From Streptococcus suis (GTDB lineage: Bacteria > Bacillota > Bacilli > Lactobacillales > Streptococcaceae): DNA of 64,000 nucleotides. A model generated the notes under the pieces. That model worked only from the letters and a program-made list of their open reading frames with translations, did no database searches and had not been told where the DNA came from. This document shows positions 39,971 through 48,469 of the stretch, piece by piece (position 1 is the stretch's first letter; the number at the start of each line of letters is the position of its first letter). The stretch lies in contig NZ_POJH01000010.1 in NCBI RefSeq assembly GCF_002960625.1, forward strand, positions 1 through 64,000, written 5' to 3'. A program made the position numbers and the translations under genes.

Positions 39971-40772
39971 TTACTAATTCCTCCATGTAGGCCAATACGG
40001 CCTCTTCGTTACAATGTCCAATCACCAAATCCGCTTGCGACTTGACCTCATCAATCGCATTTGCCGTTGCAACAGAAAATGCTGCCAGTTTCATCATTTC
40101 AAGATCGTTTTGGTTGTCCCCAAAGGCAATCAAATCCTTTCCAGACAAGCCAAGGTGCTTACATAAATGAGAAAGACCAATTCCCTTATGCACACCTGAC
40201 AAGATAATATCAATCGATGTAAAACCAGTAGTCACTGCCGTCAGTTGTTGAAAATGGTGGTTTATCCAGTCCTGTGCTTCAGCACGAATTGCCTCATCAA
40301 TATAAAGATTTAATTTAATGATGTCCTCAGAAATATCCTCAAAGCTTGGAAGCAAGACAATGTCTTGGTAATAGTCAGATAGGACTTGATATAGCTCATC
40401 TTCCACCGTATCCAGCATATAGCAGGCCTTCAAACCAGATAGGGTAATATGTTGGGATTGAACATAGCCACTCTTAACCAGTTCATCCACTAAAGATAAA
40501 TAGGTTTTTGGCTGAATGGGGTCATCCATATAAATCATTTGATTTCTATAAAGAACGACCGCCCCATTTTCTGCAACCAGGGCAATATCATCTAAGAAAT
40601 CCTCGAACAAAAGCTTTAAACCGGGCAGAGAGCGACCGCTTGCCGCTACAAACAGATAGCCTTTGGCTTTAAATTGCTCAAGTAAGCGGCGGAAACGCTC
40701 CTTGTCAAAATGATGGTCCTCTCGTAGAAAGGTTCCATCCATGTCCGTAGCAATTATTTTATGATACATCAT
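39960..40772 (-). CDS. Cof-type HAD-IIB phosphatase, first of pair
   Basis: 270 residues from the ATG at 40772. HAD motif I DMDGTFL, motif II ASGRS, motif IV GDNQNDLEMMKLA. Paralogous to the next gene. GAGGGG lies 7 nt from this ATG; a second ATG follows directly and the upstream open codons lack a ribosome-binding site. First gene of the HAD-HAD-ftsY unit. Confidence 0.88.
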   Translation of the reverse strand: MMYHKIIATDMDGTFLREDHHFDKERFRRLLEQFKAKGYLFVAASGRSLPGLKLLFEDFLDDIALVAENGAVVLYRNQMIYMDDPIQPKTYLSLVDELVKSGYVQSQHITLSGLKACYMLDTVEDELYQVLSDYYQDIVLLPSFEDISEDIIKLNLYIDEAIRAEAQDWINHHFQQLTAVTTGFTSIDIILSGVHKGIGLSHLCKHLGLSGKDLIAFGDNQNDLEMMKLAAFSVATANAIDEVKSQADLVIGHCNEEAVLAYMEELVNGN

Positions 40773-40869
40773 ACCACTTCCCCTCATTTCTTCCATTATA
40801 CCATAGTTCCATCTAATTTCGAACCTTTCCTACAAAGTTCCTTTGCTTCACCAATCATTTTCTGCAAAT

Positions 40870-40893
40870 GAAAAACCAGTGCTGTTTCACTGG
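40870..40893 (-). terminator. Terminator after the VOC gene
   Basis: CCAGTG/CACTGG stem, then T-rich on the minus strand, 13 bp past the VOC stop. Confidence 0.65.
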
Positions 40894-40906
40894 CTTCTGT
40901 TATGAA

Positions 40907-41272
40907 TTAACCCTTGACCGCAAAGTAATGACCGCTTGGGCTTGCAAAGTTAAAGTTAGGGAATGGTTCTGCATTGACAGGACTGCAAGTATCCGTCAAA
41001 CCTGCAATACGTGCTTGAAGCCCATCAATGTCATCCGTTTCAAACAGGATACTTGGCTTCATATCAATCACTTCTGGTGATACCTGACGAATGAACTCAT
41101 TTGCATAAACTGTTATGGTCGTCGTTGCCTCTGGATGCGGCTTCATGTCAAATGTTTCATACCCCATCATCTCAGCTTCATTGAAAATGGTAAAACCAGC
41201 AGCTGTCCAGAACTCCTTCTCAGCACCAACATCATCCACATAAAACATCAAGCCAAATTCTTTAGTAAACAT
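40907..41272 (-). CDS. VOC-family (glyoxalase/bleomycin-type) protein
   Basis: 121-residue single VOC module of two beta-alpha-beta-beta-beta units: FGLMFYVDDVGAEKEFWTAAGF at the N-terminus and SILFETDDIDGLQARI in the second half, ending SPSGHYFAVKG. The ligand cannot be inferred; metal-binding residues are only partly evident (a His near P-x-x-x-T-T, and a Glu in FET). The second of two ATGs (41272) has GGAG at better spacing. Confidence 0.78.
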   Translation of the reverse strand: MFTKEFGLMFYVDDVGAEKEFWTAAGFTIFNEAEMMGYETFDMKPHPEATTTITVYANEFIRQVSPEVIDMKPSILFETDDIDGLQARIAGLTDTCSPVNAEPFPNFNFASPSGHYFAVKG

Positions 41273-41306
41273 CATTTCTCCTTCAATTTAGCAGGCAACC
41301 TTTGCC

Positions 41307-41600
41307 TTACTTACTTTGTTCTACCTTAGCAGCATTCTCTATGCTCGGTAGAACAGGTATTTCTGATAATTCCTTTTTCAAACTTTTGATTTCGCTCTTC
41401 AAAGATAAGTGCTTGGTCAGGCCAAGTAGGTACTGAATTGCCATACCCAGCAAGAGTGAGCCAATCATGACCAAAATCAAGGGCATTCTAAATTGTCCCA
41501 ATAGATAATTGACAACAACCTCTTGACGATTGGCCAAAGAAAGAACCACCGTCAAAATAATGACAATCACTAACCCAATAAGCAATAATTTTCTTTTCAT
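41307..41600 (-). CDS. LapA/DUF1049 membrane protein
   Basis: 97 residues: two membrane helices (4-24 and 38-62) with the LapA pattern NRQEVVVNYLLG between them, then a charged coiled-coil tail (LKSEIKSLKKELSE). Related proteins in Gram-negatives are involved in lipopolysaccharide assembly; in streptococci the role is unknown. ATG at 41600 with GAAGGAGTTGGA. Confidence 0.82.
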   Translation of the reverse strand: MKRKLLLIGLVIVIILTVVLSLANRQEVVVNYLLGQFRMPLILVMIGSLLLGMAIQYLLGLTKHLSLKSEIKSLKKELSEIPVLPSIENAAKVEQSK

Positions 41601-41712
41601 TCCAACTCCTTCTCTTTCTATGACAGTCTAGCATAAGAAGGCAAACATAGCAAGGGAGAGGGCTTATTTAAAAATACCACTCTGGACAAATTGATTGCCG
41701 GCGTTTCTCATC

Positions 41713-41873
41713 GCTAACCTAAAAAGGTCCAAAAAATGAATAAAAGGAAAGACCGTCTGCCGACGGTCCCTATTTCCGACCTAAAACAACCCGTCAGGGT
41801 TGGGGACAAAGAAAAAGCCTCGAAAGACTTTTTCTTTTCCTATTTCCAACCTAAAAAGGTCCCCCGGACCTTT
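41713..41873 (-). repeat. Hairpin array with a repeated spacer downstream of livF
   Basis: Four short stems follow livF: 41853-41875 (AAAAAGGTCC/GGACCTTTTT), 41811-41834, 41787-41802 (CAACCC/GGGTTG) and 41751-41768 (GACCGTC/GACGGTC). CCTATTTCC-R-ACCTAAAA occurs at 41769-41786 and 41839-41856, and ACCTAAAAAGGTCC again at 41717-41730. On the minus strand several stems are followed by T-rich stretches, so the array could act as serial terminators. No gene lies between 41601 and 41873. Confidence 0.75.
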
Positions 41874-42584
41874 TTAGCCACCCAGATATGCTTTTTTAAC
41901 TTCTTCTGAGGCGAGGAGTTCTTTTCCTGTTCCTGAGAGGACGACTTTTCCTGTTTCTAGGACGTAGCCGCGGTCTGCGATGGCAAGGGCTTTGTTGGCG
42001 TTTTGTTCAATCAAGAGAACGGTTGTTCCTTGTTTTTGGATATCTTGGATGATATCAAAAATTTCTTGAATGAAGATTGGCGCCAAGCCCATTGATGGCT
42101 CATCTAGGAGCAAGAGTTTTGGTTGGCTCATCAATGCACGTCCCATGGCAAGCATCTGCTGCTCACCACCTGAAAGTGTGGCAGCATCTTGGTTCTTCCG
42201 CTCTTCTAAACGCGGAAAACGCGCAAAGATTTTTTTCAAGTTAGCTTGGTTTTCTTCACGGTTATTGCGAAGGAAGGCACCCATTTCCAAGTTTTCCATA
42301 ACAGTCAAGCCTGCGAAAACATGACGACCTTCTGGAACTTGTGACAAGCCATCCGCTACGATTTTACGGGCAGGAACTTTTTGAATTTCATTTCCAAGGA
42401 AAGAAATCGTTCCAGCTGATGGACGGACAAGTCCCGAAATGGTACGAAGGATAGAGGTTTTACCAGCACCATTGGCACCAATTAAGGTTACAACTTCTCC
42501 CTCGTTGACCTCGAAACTGACATCTTTTACAGCCTCGATAACGCCATAGTTGACGGAAAGATTTTTAACTTCTAACATTGCCAT
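41874..42584 (-). CDS. livF: Branched-chain amino acid ABC transporter ATPase LivF
   Basis: 236 residues. Walker A GANGAGKTS, ABC signature LSGGEQQ, Walker B LLLLDEPS followed by MGL, H-loop region. Together with LivG it energises uptake of Leu/Ile/Val. Start ATG overlaps the livG stop (TAATG), with GGAGGT at 8 nt. Last gene of livJHMGF. Confidence 0.95.
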   Translation of the reverse strand: MAMLEVKNLSVNYGVIEAVKDVSFEVNEGEVVTLIGANGAGKTSILRTISGLVRPSAGTISFLGNEIQKVPARKIVADGLSQVPEGRHVFAGLTVMENLEMGAFLRNNREENQANLKKIFARFPRLEERKNQDAATLSGGEQQMLAMGRALMSQPKLLLLDEPSMGLAPIFIQEIFDIIQDIQKQGTTVLLIEQNANKALAIADRGYVLETGKVVLSGTGKELLASEEVKKAYLGG

Positions 42585-43348
42585 TATGCTTCACCTCCAA
42601 GGTAGGCTTCAATTACACGCTTGTTATTGCGAATTTCTTCAGGAGTACCGTGGGCAATCAGACGACCGTATTCCAATACATAGATACGCTCCGTCACTTC
42701 CATAACCAAGCTCATATCGTGTTCAATCAAGATAATGGTGATACCAAATTCTTCCTTAATTTTACGGATGAGTTGGGTCAATTCTGCCGTTTCTTGCGGG
42801 TTCATACCAGCCGCTGGCTCATCCAAGAAAAGAATTTTCGGATCGGTCGCAAGGGCGCGAACGATTTCCAAACGACGTTGTTGACCGTAAGGAAGGTTCT
42901 TGGCCAGCGTATCCGCATCGCCATCCAAATCGAAAATTTTCAAGAGGTCAATCGCCTTGTTTTTCAACTCTTCTTCATTTTTGTAGAAGGCAGGCAAACG
43001 AAGAAAACTTGCCAAGACTTCTGCTTTACCATGATTACCAAGACCAATCAAGACATTTTCCAAAACTGTCATGTTTTTAAACAAACGGATGTTTTGGAAG
43101 GTACGACCAAGTCCAAGAGATGCTATTTTAGAAGGAGCCTTACCATTCAAAATAGTACCAGCAAGGGAGATTGTTCCCTCACTTGGCTCATAAACACCTG
43201 TCAAAAGGTTGAAAAGGGTTGTCTTACCAGCACCGTTAGGACCGATAAGACCGACCAATTCACCCTCATGAAGTTCCATGGTCACATCACCAACGGCAGT
43301 CAAACCACCGAAGTTTTTGGTTAAATTTTTTACTTCTAGCAATGCCAT
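42584..43348 (-). CDS. livG: Branched-chain amino acid ABC transporter ATPase LivG
   Basis: 254 residues. Walker A GPNGAGKTT, signature LPYGQQRR (the YGQQ form is usual for LivG), Walker B ILFLDEPAAGMNPQE and H-loop IEHDM. The start overlaps the livM stop. Confidence 0.95.
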   Translation of the reverse strand: MALLEVKNLTKNFGGLTAVGDVTMELHEGELVGLIGPNGAGKTTLFNLLTGVYEPSEGTISLAGTILNGKAPSKIASLGLGRTFQNIRLFKNMTVLENVLIGLGNHGKAEVLASFLRLPAFYKNEEELKNKAIDLLKIFDLDGDADTLAKNLPYGQQRRLEIVRALATDPKILFLDEPAAGMNPQETAELTQLIRKIKEEFGITIILIEHDMSLVMEVTERIYVLEYGRLIAHGTPEEIRNNKRVIEAYLGGEA

Positions 43349-44295
43349 TACTTAACCTCCTTCTTCTTGAGCAGAGCTGCCACGCTAAATTCCTTAGTTC
43401 CCAACAAACCACCTGGACGGAAAATCATCAAGAGGATAAGGGCCAATGAGTAGATAATCATGGCAATGTCTGAGTAGCTCTTGAGAAATACGTTCAAGAT
43501 ACCAAGTACAATCGCTGCTACAAAGGTACCTGTGATAGAGCCCAAACCACCCAATACGATGATGATCAAAACGTTAACAGATGTCATGAAAGCGAAGTCT
43601 TTAGGAACGATGGTACCTACATAACCTGCATGAAGACCACCTGCAATAGCCGCTGTCATAGCACCGAATACAAAGGCAGATACCTTGACAAAGGTAGGAT
43701 TAACACCAACTGATTCTGCCGCGATTTCGTCTTCACGAACAGAAATAGTTGCACGTCCCATAGGACTACGCAAGAAGTTTACCGTTACAAGAGTTGTGAT
43801 AATCACAAAAATGTAAACCAAAGGCCAGCTAGTAAAGAGAGGAATAGACATGATACCAGCCGCACCGTTTGTTACAGTACCACCATTGATAATCAAAATA
43901 CGGATAATCTCAGCAACACCAAGGGTCGCAATGGCAAGGTAGTCACCTTTCAAACGAAGGGTTGGCAGACCAACCAAGAGGGCAACAGCGCCCGCAAGCA
44001 ACATACCAACAAGCAAGGCGATGGCGAAGCCACCATAAGTTGGCATCATCTTACCAAGAATACCCACTGCGTAAGCACCAATGGCCATGAAACCAGCATG
44101 ACCTAGAGAAAACTGACCTGAGAAACCAACAATGAGGTTTAGACCCACAGCCAAGATAATTTGAATTCCGATTTGTTGTACAATCTGAATATAGTAGAAG
44201 TTAAGAATACCAGCTGCAACTAAGCCTTGAATAAGACCAAAACCAGCCAATAAGATAGCCAACCAGATTGCATTCACTTTAAGATTTTGCTTCAT
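43348..44295 (-). CDS. livM: Branched-chain amino acid permease LivM
   Basis: 315 residues, about eight to ten membrane segments, with the permease loop IRGD-like EDEIAAESVGVN (about 200) and GLGSITGTF near the C-terminus. Forms the channel with LivH. It starts 2 nt after livH. Confidence 0.94.
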   Translation of the reverse strand: MKQNLKVNAIWLAILLAGFGLIQGLVAAGILNFYYIQIVQQIGIQIILAVGLNLIVGFSGQFSLGHAGFMAIGAYAVGILGKMMPTYGGFAIALLVGMLLAGAVALLVGLPTLRLKGDYLAIATLGVAEIIRILIINGGTVTNGAAGIMSIPLFTSWPLVYIFVIITTLVTVNFLRSPMGRATISVREDEIAAESVGVNPTFVKVSAFVFGAMTAAIAGGLHAGYVGTIVPKDFAFMTSVNVLIIIVLGGLGSITGTFVAAIVLGILNVFLKSYSDIAMIIYSLALILLMIFRPGGLLGTKEFSVAALLKKKEVK

Positions 44296-44297
44296 GG

Positions 44298-45185
44298 TTA
44301 CACCTTCTCTTTCACGTTCTTACCAAGGATACCACTTGGACGAACCAAGAGGATGACAATCAATACTGTATACACAATTGCATCGCGGAAGGTATCCAAA
44401 CCAATCACATAGGTAAATGTTTCAATAATACCGATAACGAAACCACCCAGAGCAGCACCAGGAATAATACCGATACCACCAAGTACCGCTGCTACGAAGG
44501 CCTTCAAACCAGGAGTCATACCCATCAAAGGCTCGATTTGGTTGTAGTAAAGACCAAGGAGAACACCTGCAGCACCAGCAAGTGCTGAACCCAGCGCAAA
44601 TGTAAAGCTAATAGTACGGTTTACGTTAATCCCCATCAATTGCGCCGCATCGCTATCCACTGAAACAGCACGCATGGCTTTACCCATCTTGGTACGTTTT
44701 ACAATCAATTGCAGAGCAACCATCAAGGTCAAGGCTACTCCTAGGATAATCAACTGGATATTGGTCACTGAAACTGGACCAAGATTGAAGGTCACGGCCT
44801 CCATAGCTTGTGGAAAGGCTTTTACATCAGCTGAAAATAATTTAATCATTCCATATTCTAAGAAGAAGGAAACACCGATGGCTGTAATCAAGGCCGCAAT
44901 ACGGGTTGAATTTCTCAATGGACGATAGGCCAAGAATTCAATGACCACACCAAGAGTAGCTGTTCCAACCATTGCCAAGACTAAGGCAACAAAGAAACGG
45001 AGGCTACCATCTGCAATAAAGGTTAAATTATTCAATAGGAAGTAACCCATAAAGGCTCCCATCATGTAGAGGTCCCCGTGGGCAAAGTTAATCAGTCTGA
45101 TAATTCCGTACACCATGGTATAACCAAGGGCCAAAAGGGCATATACAGAACCAAGAATCAAACCGTTGACAAGTTGTTGAAGCAT
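44298..45185 (-). CDS. livH: Branched-chain amino acid permease LivH
   Basis: 295 residues. Starts with LVNGLILGSVYALLALGYTMVYGIIRLINFAHGDL, the classic LivH signature, then eight membrane segments and the EAA-like loop RAVSVDSDAAQLMGIN. ATG at 45185. A 162-nt gap with an imperfect terminator separates it from livJ, which would favour more binding protein than permease. Confidence 0.95.
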   Translation of the reverse strand: MLQQLVNGLILGSVYALLALGYTMVYGIIRLINFAHGDLYMMGAFMGYFLLNNLTFIADGSLRFFVALVLAMVGTATLGVVIEFLAYRPLRNSTRIAALITAIGVSFFLEYGMIKLFSADVKAFPQAMEAVTFNLGPVSVTNIQLIILGVALTLMVALQLIVKRTKMGKAMRAVSVDSDAAQLMGINVNRTISFTFALGSALAGAAGVLLGLYYNQIEPLMGMTPGLKAFVAAVLGGIGIIPGAALGGFVIGIIETFTYVIGLDTFRDAIVYTVLIVILLVRPSGILGKNVKEKV

Positions 45186-45313
45186 AGGTTCACCAATCTT
45201 TCTAAATATTTTTCAAGCTCAATAAGCATTGTTACATTATACAAAATTTTCTGAAAATAGGCAAGTTTTATTATATTTTTTAATCTTTTAAAAATAGGCT
45301 AGTCAATTCAAGG

Positions 45314-45338
45314 GAAAAAGAGGGAAATTCCCTCTTTA
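45314..45338 (-). terminator. Attenuating hairpin between livJ and livH
   Basis: AAAGAGGGAA/TTCCCTCTTT stem 10 bp past the livJ stop, with T-rich sequence on the minus strand. Probably a partial terminator, since livHMGF have no strong promoter of their own in the gap. Confidence 0.6.
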
Positions 45339-45347
45339 ACTTGCTTA

Positions 45348-46517
45348 TTATTCTGCTGAAATTGTATCAACTGATGTCTGCTCTCCATCTGTCAAACCAA
45401 CAATGTAAACTGATTTCACAACATTGTGCTCTGCATCAACTGACATAGTACCTGTTACACCTTCGAAATCTTTCAAAGCTGCAAGGTTGTCTTTAAGAGC
45501 TTTTGAATCTGCTGCGCCTTCTGCTGCTTTTGCTGTCATATAAACTGCATCATAAGCAAGGGCTGCAAACATATTTGGCTCTTCGTTGTATTCTTTCTTA
45601 TAAGCTTCGCTGAAAGCTTTCGCTTTATCACTAGCTGATGTTACATAACCTGAAAGGTAGTAAACGTTTGTTGCTGCTGAAGCAGTTGCCAATTCAGTGA
45701 ACTGTGGTGAGTCGAAACCATCTGAACCAAGGACTGGTTGGGTGATACCTAGACCACGTGCTTGTTTAACGATTGTACCAGTTTCATTGTAGTAACCTGG
45801 CATAACAATAGCATCAAACTCAGCATCTTTCAATTTAGTCAAAGCTGCTTGGAAATCTTTATCGCCTGAAGCAAATGTGATTTCAGAAACGATTTCACCT
45901 GCGTAAGCTTTCTTGAAGGCTTCTGCTACACCCTTACCATAGTCAGAAGAGTTATCATAGTAAAGAACAACTTTCTTAGCTGACATGTTTTCTGTCGCAT
46001 ACTTAGCCATTACTTGACCTTGGTATCCATCTGTAAAGGTTGCACGGAAGAAGTAGTCTTGTACTTCACCTTTGTCATTTACAACCAAGTTTGTTTGTGT
46101 ACCAGAAGGTGTAATCATTGGAACACCTGCTGACGTCAAAGCAGGAATAGAAGCTGCTGCTGCACCAGATGTTGCAGGACCAATCACAATGTTAGCTCCT
46201 TCACTTGCCAAACTAGTTGCAACAGTTGCCGCTTCTGCAGTTTCAGATTTGTTATCTTTAGTGATGACTTCAATCTGCTTACCACCGATACCACCAGCTG
46301 CATTGATTTCTTTAACGGCAAGGTTAGCACCTTTTTCTTCATTCTGACCATATGATGATACAGCGCCAGATAATTCCAAGTTATAACCAATCTTGAAAGT
46401 ATCACCGATAGCAGCACCTTGTGCTGAGCTATTTGTTGATGAAACGGTACCACAGGCAGCAAGTAGGGCTGCTGAGGCAAAGGTAGCAAGTGCTACTGCA
46501 AATTTTCTTGTTTTCAT
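45348..46517 (-). CDS. livJ: Branched-chain amino acid-binding lipoprotein
   Basis: 389 residues. Lipoprotein signal with LLAAC, C22. The mature part is a type I periplasmic-binding fold (Peripla_BP_6): IKIGYNLELSG-like start (FKIGYNLELSGAVSSYGQNEEKGANLAVKEIN region) and GPATSGAAAASIPAL. Binds Leu/Ile/Val outside the cell and delivers them to LivHM. Good promoter upstream. Confidence 0.94.
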   Translation of the reverse strand: MKTRKFAVALATFASAALLAACGTVSSTNSSAQGAAIGDTFKIGYNLELSGAVSSYGQNEEKGANLAVKEINAAGGIGGKQIEVITKDNKSETAEAATVATSLASEGANIVIGPATSGAAAASIPALTSAGVPMITPSGTQTNLVVNDKGEVQDYFFRATFTDGYQGQVMAKYATENMSAKKVVLYYDNSSDYGKGVAEAFKKAYAGEIVSEITFASGDKDFQAALTKLKDAEFDAIVMPGYYNETGTIVKQARGLGITQPVLGSDGFDSPQFTELATASAATNVYYLSGYVTSASDKAKAFSEAYKKEYNEEPNMFAALAYDAVYMTAKAAEGAADSKALKDNLAALKDFEGVTGTMSVDAEHNVVKSVYIVGLTDGEQTSVDTISAE

Positions 46518-46557
46518 GAAAACTCCTTAAATCTTTCTTAAATTTTGCGATGTATCT

Positions 46558-46586
46558 AATATACTGAATTATCAGAAAATTGTCAA
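46558..46586 (-). promoter_or_regulatory. livJ promoter
   Basis: TTGACA (46581-46586), 17 nt, TATATT (46558-46563): near consensus. The region 46518-46557 is the untranslated leader. Confidence 0.75.
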
Positions 46587-46623
46587 CAAAAAAAGAAAAA
46601 TTTTAAAAAAAATATTTTTCCAC

Positions 46624-46656
46624 AAAAAAGCGAGTAGACCCAACCTTGACTACTCA
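46624..46656 (-). terminator. Terminator after ylbG
   Basis: GAGTAG/CTACTC with flanking pairs, then GCTTTTTT on the minus strand. Confidence 0.65.
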
Positions 46657-46668
46657 CTTATTTCACCA

Positions 46669-46935
46669 TTAAATAATTGGTTCCTCTTCCCGCCACAAGC
46701 TACCAACGAAATTTTGATCTAGCTCCTTAATATAGGAAGGAAGAACCTTCTTAACAAATTTTTCCTTTTTTAATTTTTGGATGATAAGCTCAGACTGATC
46801 CTTATCCATATAAATCAGGACATAACGCAATTTCTTTGAATGATAATGAATATCTCCGTACTGATTTAGTTTTCTAGCATCTCGATTGTAATGCAAATAC
46901 ACAGTCAGGCAGGTCCGTTCTCTCTTCTCAAACAT
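46669..46935 (-). CDS. ylbG: YlbG-family (DUF2129) protein
   Basis: 88 residues with the DUF2129 pattern: CLTVYLHYNRDARKL, GDIHYHSKKLRYVLIYMD, and VKKVLPS. Conserved in Firmicutes, cytoplasmic; function unproven. ATG at 46935 with AGAGGAG. Confidence 0.88.
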   Translation of the reverse strand: MFEKRERTCLTVYLHYNRDARKLNQYGDIHYHSKKLRYVLIYMDKDQSELIIQKLKKEKFVKKVLPSYIKELDQNFVGSLWREEEPII

Positions 46936-47011
46936 GATTTCTCCTCTAAAACTTCTCTTGTTTTATTATACCTTTTTCAGAGGAAAATGAAAAGGTCAAA
47001 CTTAGCGGAAT

Positions 47012-47037
47012 GAAAAAAGGAGGCTCAAACGCCTCCT
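47012..47037 (-). terminator. Terminator after clpP
   Basis: GGAGGC/GCCTCC stem with a 6-nt loop, then T6 on the minus strand. Confidence 0.75.
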
Positions 47038-47044
47038 CATCAAC

Positions 47045-47635
47045 TTATTTGGCTTTGGTATTGTCCATAATTTGGTCAATGAAGCCGTATGCAAGAGTTT
47101 CTTCTGCAGTCATCCAATAATCACGCTCTGCATCCTTGTGGATTTGCTTCACAGTCTTACCAGAATTGTCAGCCAAGATTTTTTCTAGCTTATTACGTGT
47201 TTTTAATAGGTGTTCTGCAGCGATGGCCATGTCTGTTTGTTGAGTACCACCACCAGTTCCACCCATTGGCTGGTGAATCATGTATTCTGCATTTGGCAAC
47301 ATGAACCGTTTGCCTTTGGCACCGCTTGAGGCAATAATGGTTCCCATGCTGGCTGCTGTTCCCATAACGATGGTTTGCACATCAGCCTTGATAAAGTTCA
47401 TGGTGTCCACAATAGCAAGACCTGCTGACACAGAACCACCTGGCGTATTGACATAGAGATAGATATCCTTCGTTGGATCTTGGGCATCAAGGAAAAGCAA
47501 CTGGGCAATGATAGAGTTTGCCATATTGTCCTCAACTGGTCCTGTCAACATGATAATGCGATCTTTTAGCAAACGTGAGTAAATATCATACGAACGTTCC
47601 CCACGGCTAGTTTGTTCAATAACTACTGGAATCAT
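47045..47635 (-). CDS. clpP: ATP-dependent Clp protease proteolytic subunit
   Basis: 196 residues with an intact Ser-His-Asp triad: S96 (AASMG), H121 (MIHQPMGG) and D172 (RDYWM). Assembles as a tetradecamer with ClpC/ClpE/ClpX ATPases for stress proteolysis. ATG at 47635 with AAGGAGG. Controlled by a CtsR box over the promoter. Confidence 0.97.
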   Translation of the reverse strand: MIPVVIEQTSRGERSYDIYSRLLKDRIIMLTGPVEDNMANSIIAQLLFLDAQDPTKDIYLYVNTPGGSVSAGLAIVDTMNFIKADVQTIVMGTAASMGTIIASSGAKGKRFMLPNAEYMIHQPMGGTGGGTQQTDMAIAAEHLLKTRNKLEKILADNSGKTVKQIHKDAERDYWMTAEETLAYGFIDQIMDNTKAK

Positions 47636-47672
47636 ACGAATCCTCCTTTATTTCAATAACAAGTATGAACCC

Positions 47673-47702
47673 ATTATATAGAATTAGTCAAAATTGGTCA
47701 AA
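47673..47702 (-). promoter_or_regulatory. clpP promoter with CtsR operator
   Basis: Minus-strand promoter TTGACC (47696-47701), 17 nt, TATAAT (47673-47678). A direct repeat AGTCAAA-ATT-GGTCAAA (47686-47702, plus strand) fits the CtsR heptad operator and covers the -35, so CtsR should repress clpP until heat or other stress inactivates it. Confidence 0.85.
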
Positions 47703-47726
47703 TAAAAACCACGATTTTCACAGTTG

Positions 47727-47753
47727 AAAAAAGAAACCAGCTAAGCTGATTTC
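47727..47753 (-). terminator. Terminator after upp
   Basis: GAAACCAGC/GCTGATTTC stem with one wobble, then T6 on the minus strand, 10 bp past the upp stop. Confidence 0.7.
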
Positions 47754-47762
47754 TCCATTCGA

Positions 47763-48392
47763 TTATTTTGTACCGAACAAGCGGTCACCAGCATCTCCAA
47801 GACCTGGAACGATATAGCCTTTTTCGTTGAGTTTTTCATCCAAGGCAGCAGTGTAGATGTCAATATCTGGATGAGCTTCTTGAAGAGCTTTCACACCTTC
47901 TGGAGCTGAAACAAGAGCAACAAATTTGATATTTGAAGCACCACGTTTTTTCAAAGAATCCACTGCAAGGATCGCCGAACCACCTGTGGCAAGCATTGGG
48001 TCAACGACAAAAATATGACGTTGGTCAATGTCTTCTGGCAATTTTACAAGGTACTCAACTGGTTGAAGGGTTTCTTCATCGCGGTACATACCAATGTGAC
48101 CAACCTTAGCAGCGGGTACAAGGCTAAGTAGACCGTCAACCATACCCACACCTGCACGAAGAATGGGCACAATAGCCAATTTTTTACCTGCAATTTGCTT
48201 TTGAACCGTTTTGGTAATCGGTGTTTCAATTTCCACATCTTCCAGTGGCAAGTCACGCAAGACTTCGTAACCCATAAGCATGGCGATTTCATTTACCAAC
48301 TCACGAAAATCCTTTGTAGAAGTCGATGTGCGACGAAGGATAGACAACTTGTGCTGAATGAGCGGGTGGGAAATGACTTGGAATTTACCCAT
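47763..48392 (-). CDS. upp: Uracil phosphoribosyltransferase
   Basis: 209 residues. PRPP-binding loop [10 protein letters not shown] (about 130-139) and the uracil-binding [13 protein letters not shown] end. Salvages uracil to UMP. Normal length; ATG at 48392. Confidence 0.96.
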   Translation of the reverse strand: MGKFQVISHPLIQHKLSILRRTSTSTKDFRELVNEIAMLMGYEVLRDLPLEDVEIETPITKTVQKQIAGKKLAIVPILRAGVGMVDGLLSLVPAAKVGHIGMYRDEETLQPVEYLVKLPEDIDQRHIFVVDPMLATGGSAILAVDSLKKRGASNIKFVALVSAPEGVKALQEAHPDIDIYTAALDEKLNEKGYIVPGLGDAGDRLFGTK

Positions 48393-48469
48393 GATGATAA
48401 AACCTCTCTTTTTTGTTTTTTCTATTTTACCAAAAAATCATGAAAAAAGCATGGGAAAAGAAAAGGAAT

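Noticed and set aside
42578-43324. 248-codon plus-strand frame over livG
   Set aside because: Exactly antisense to livG, low-complexity codon shadow.
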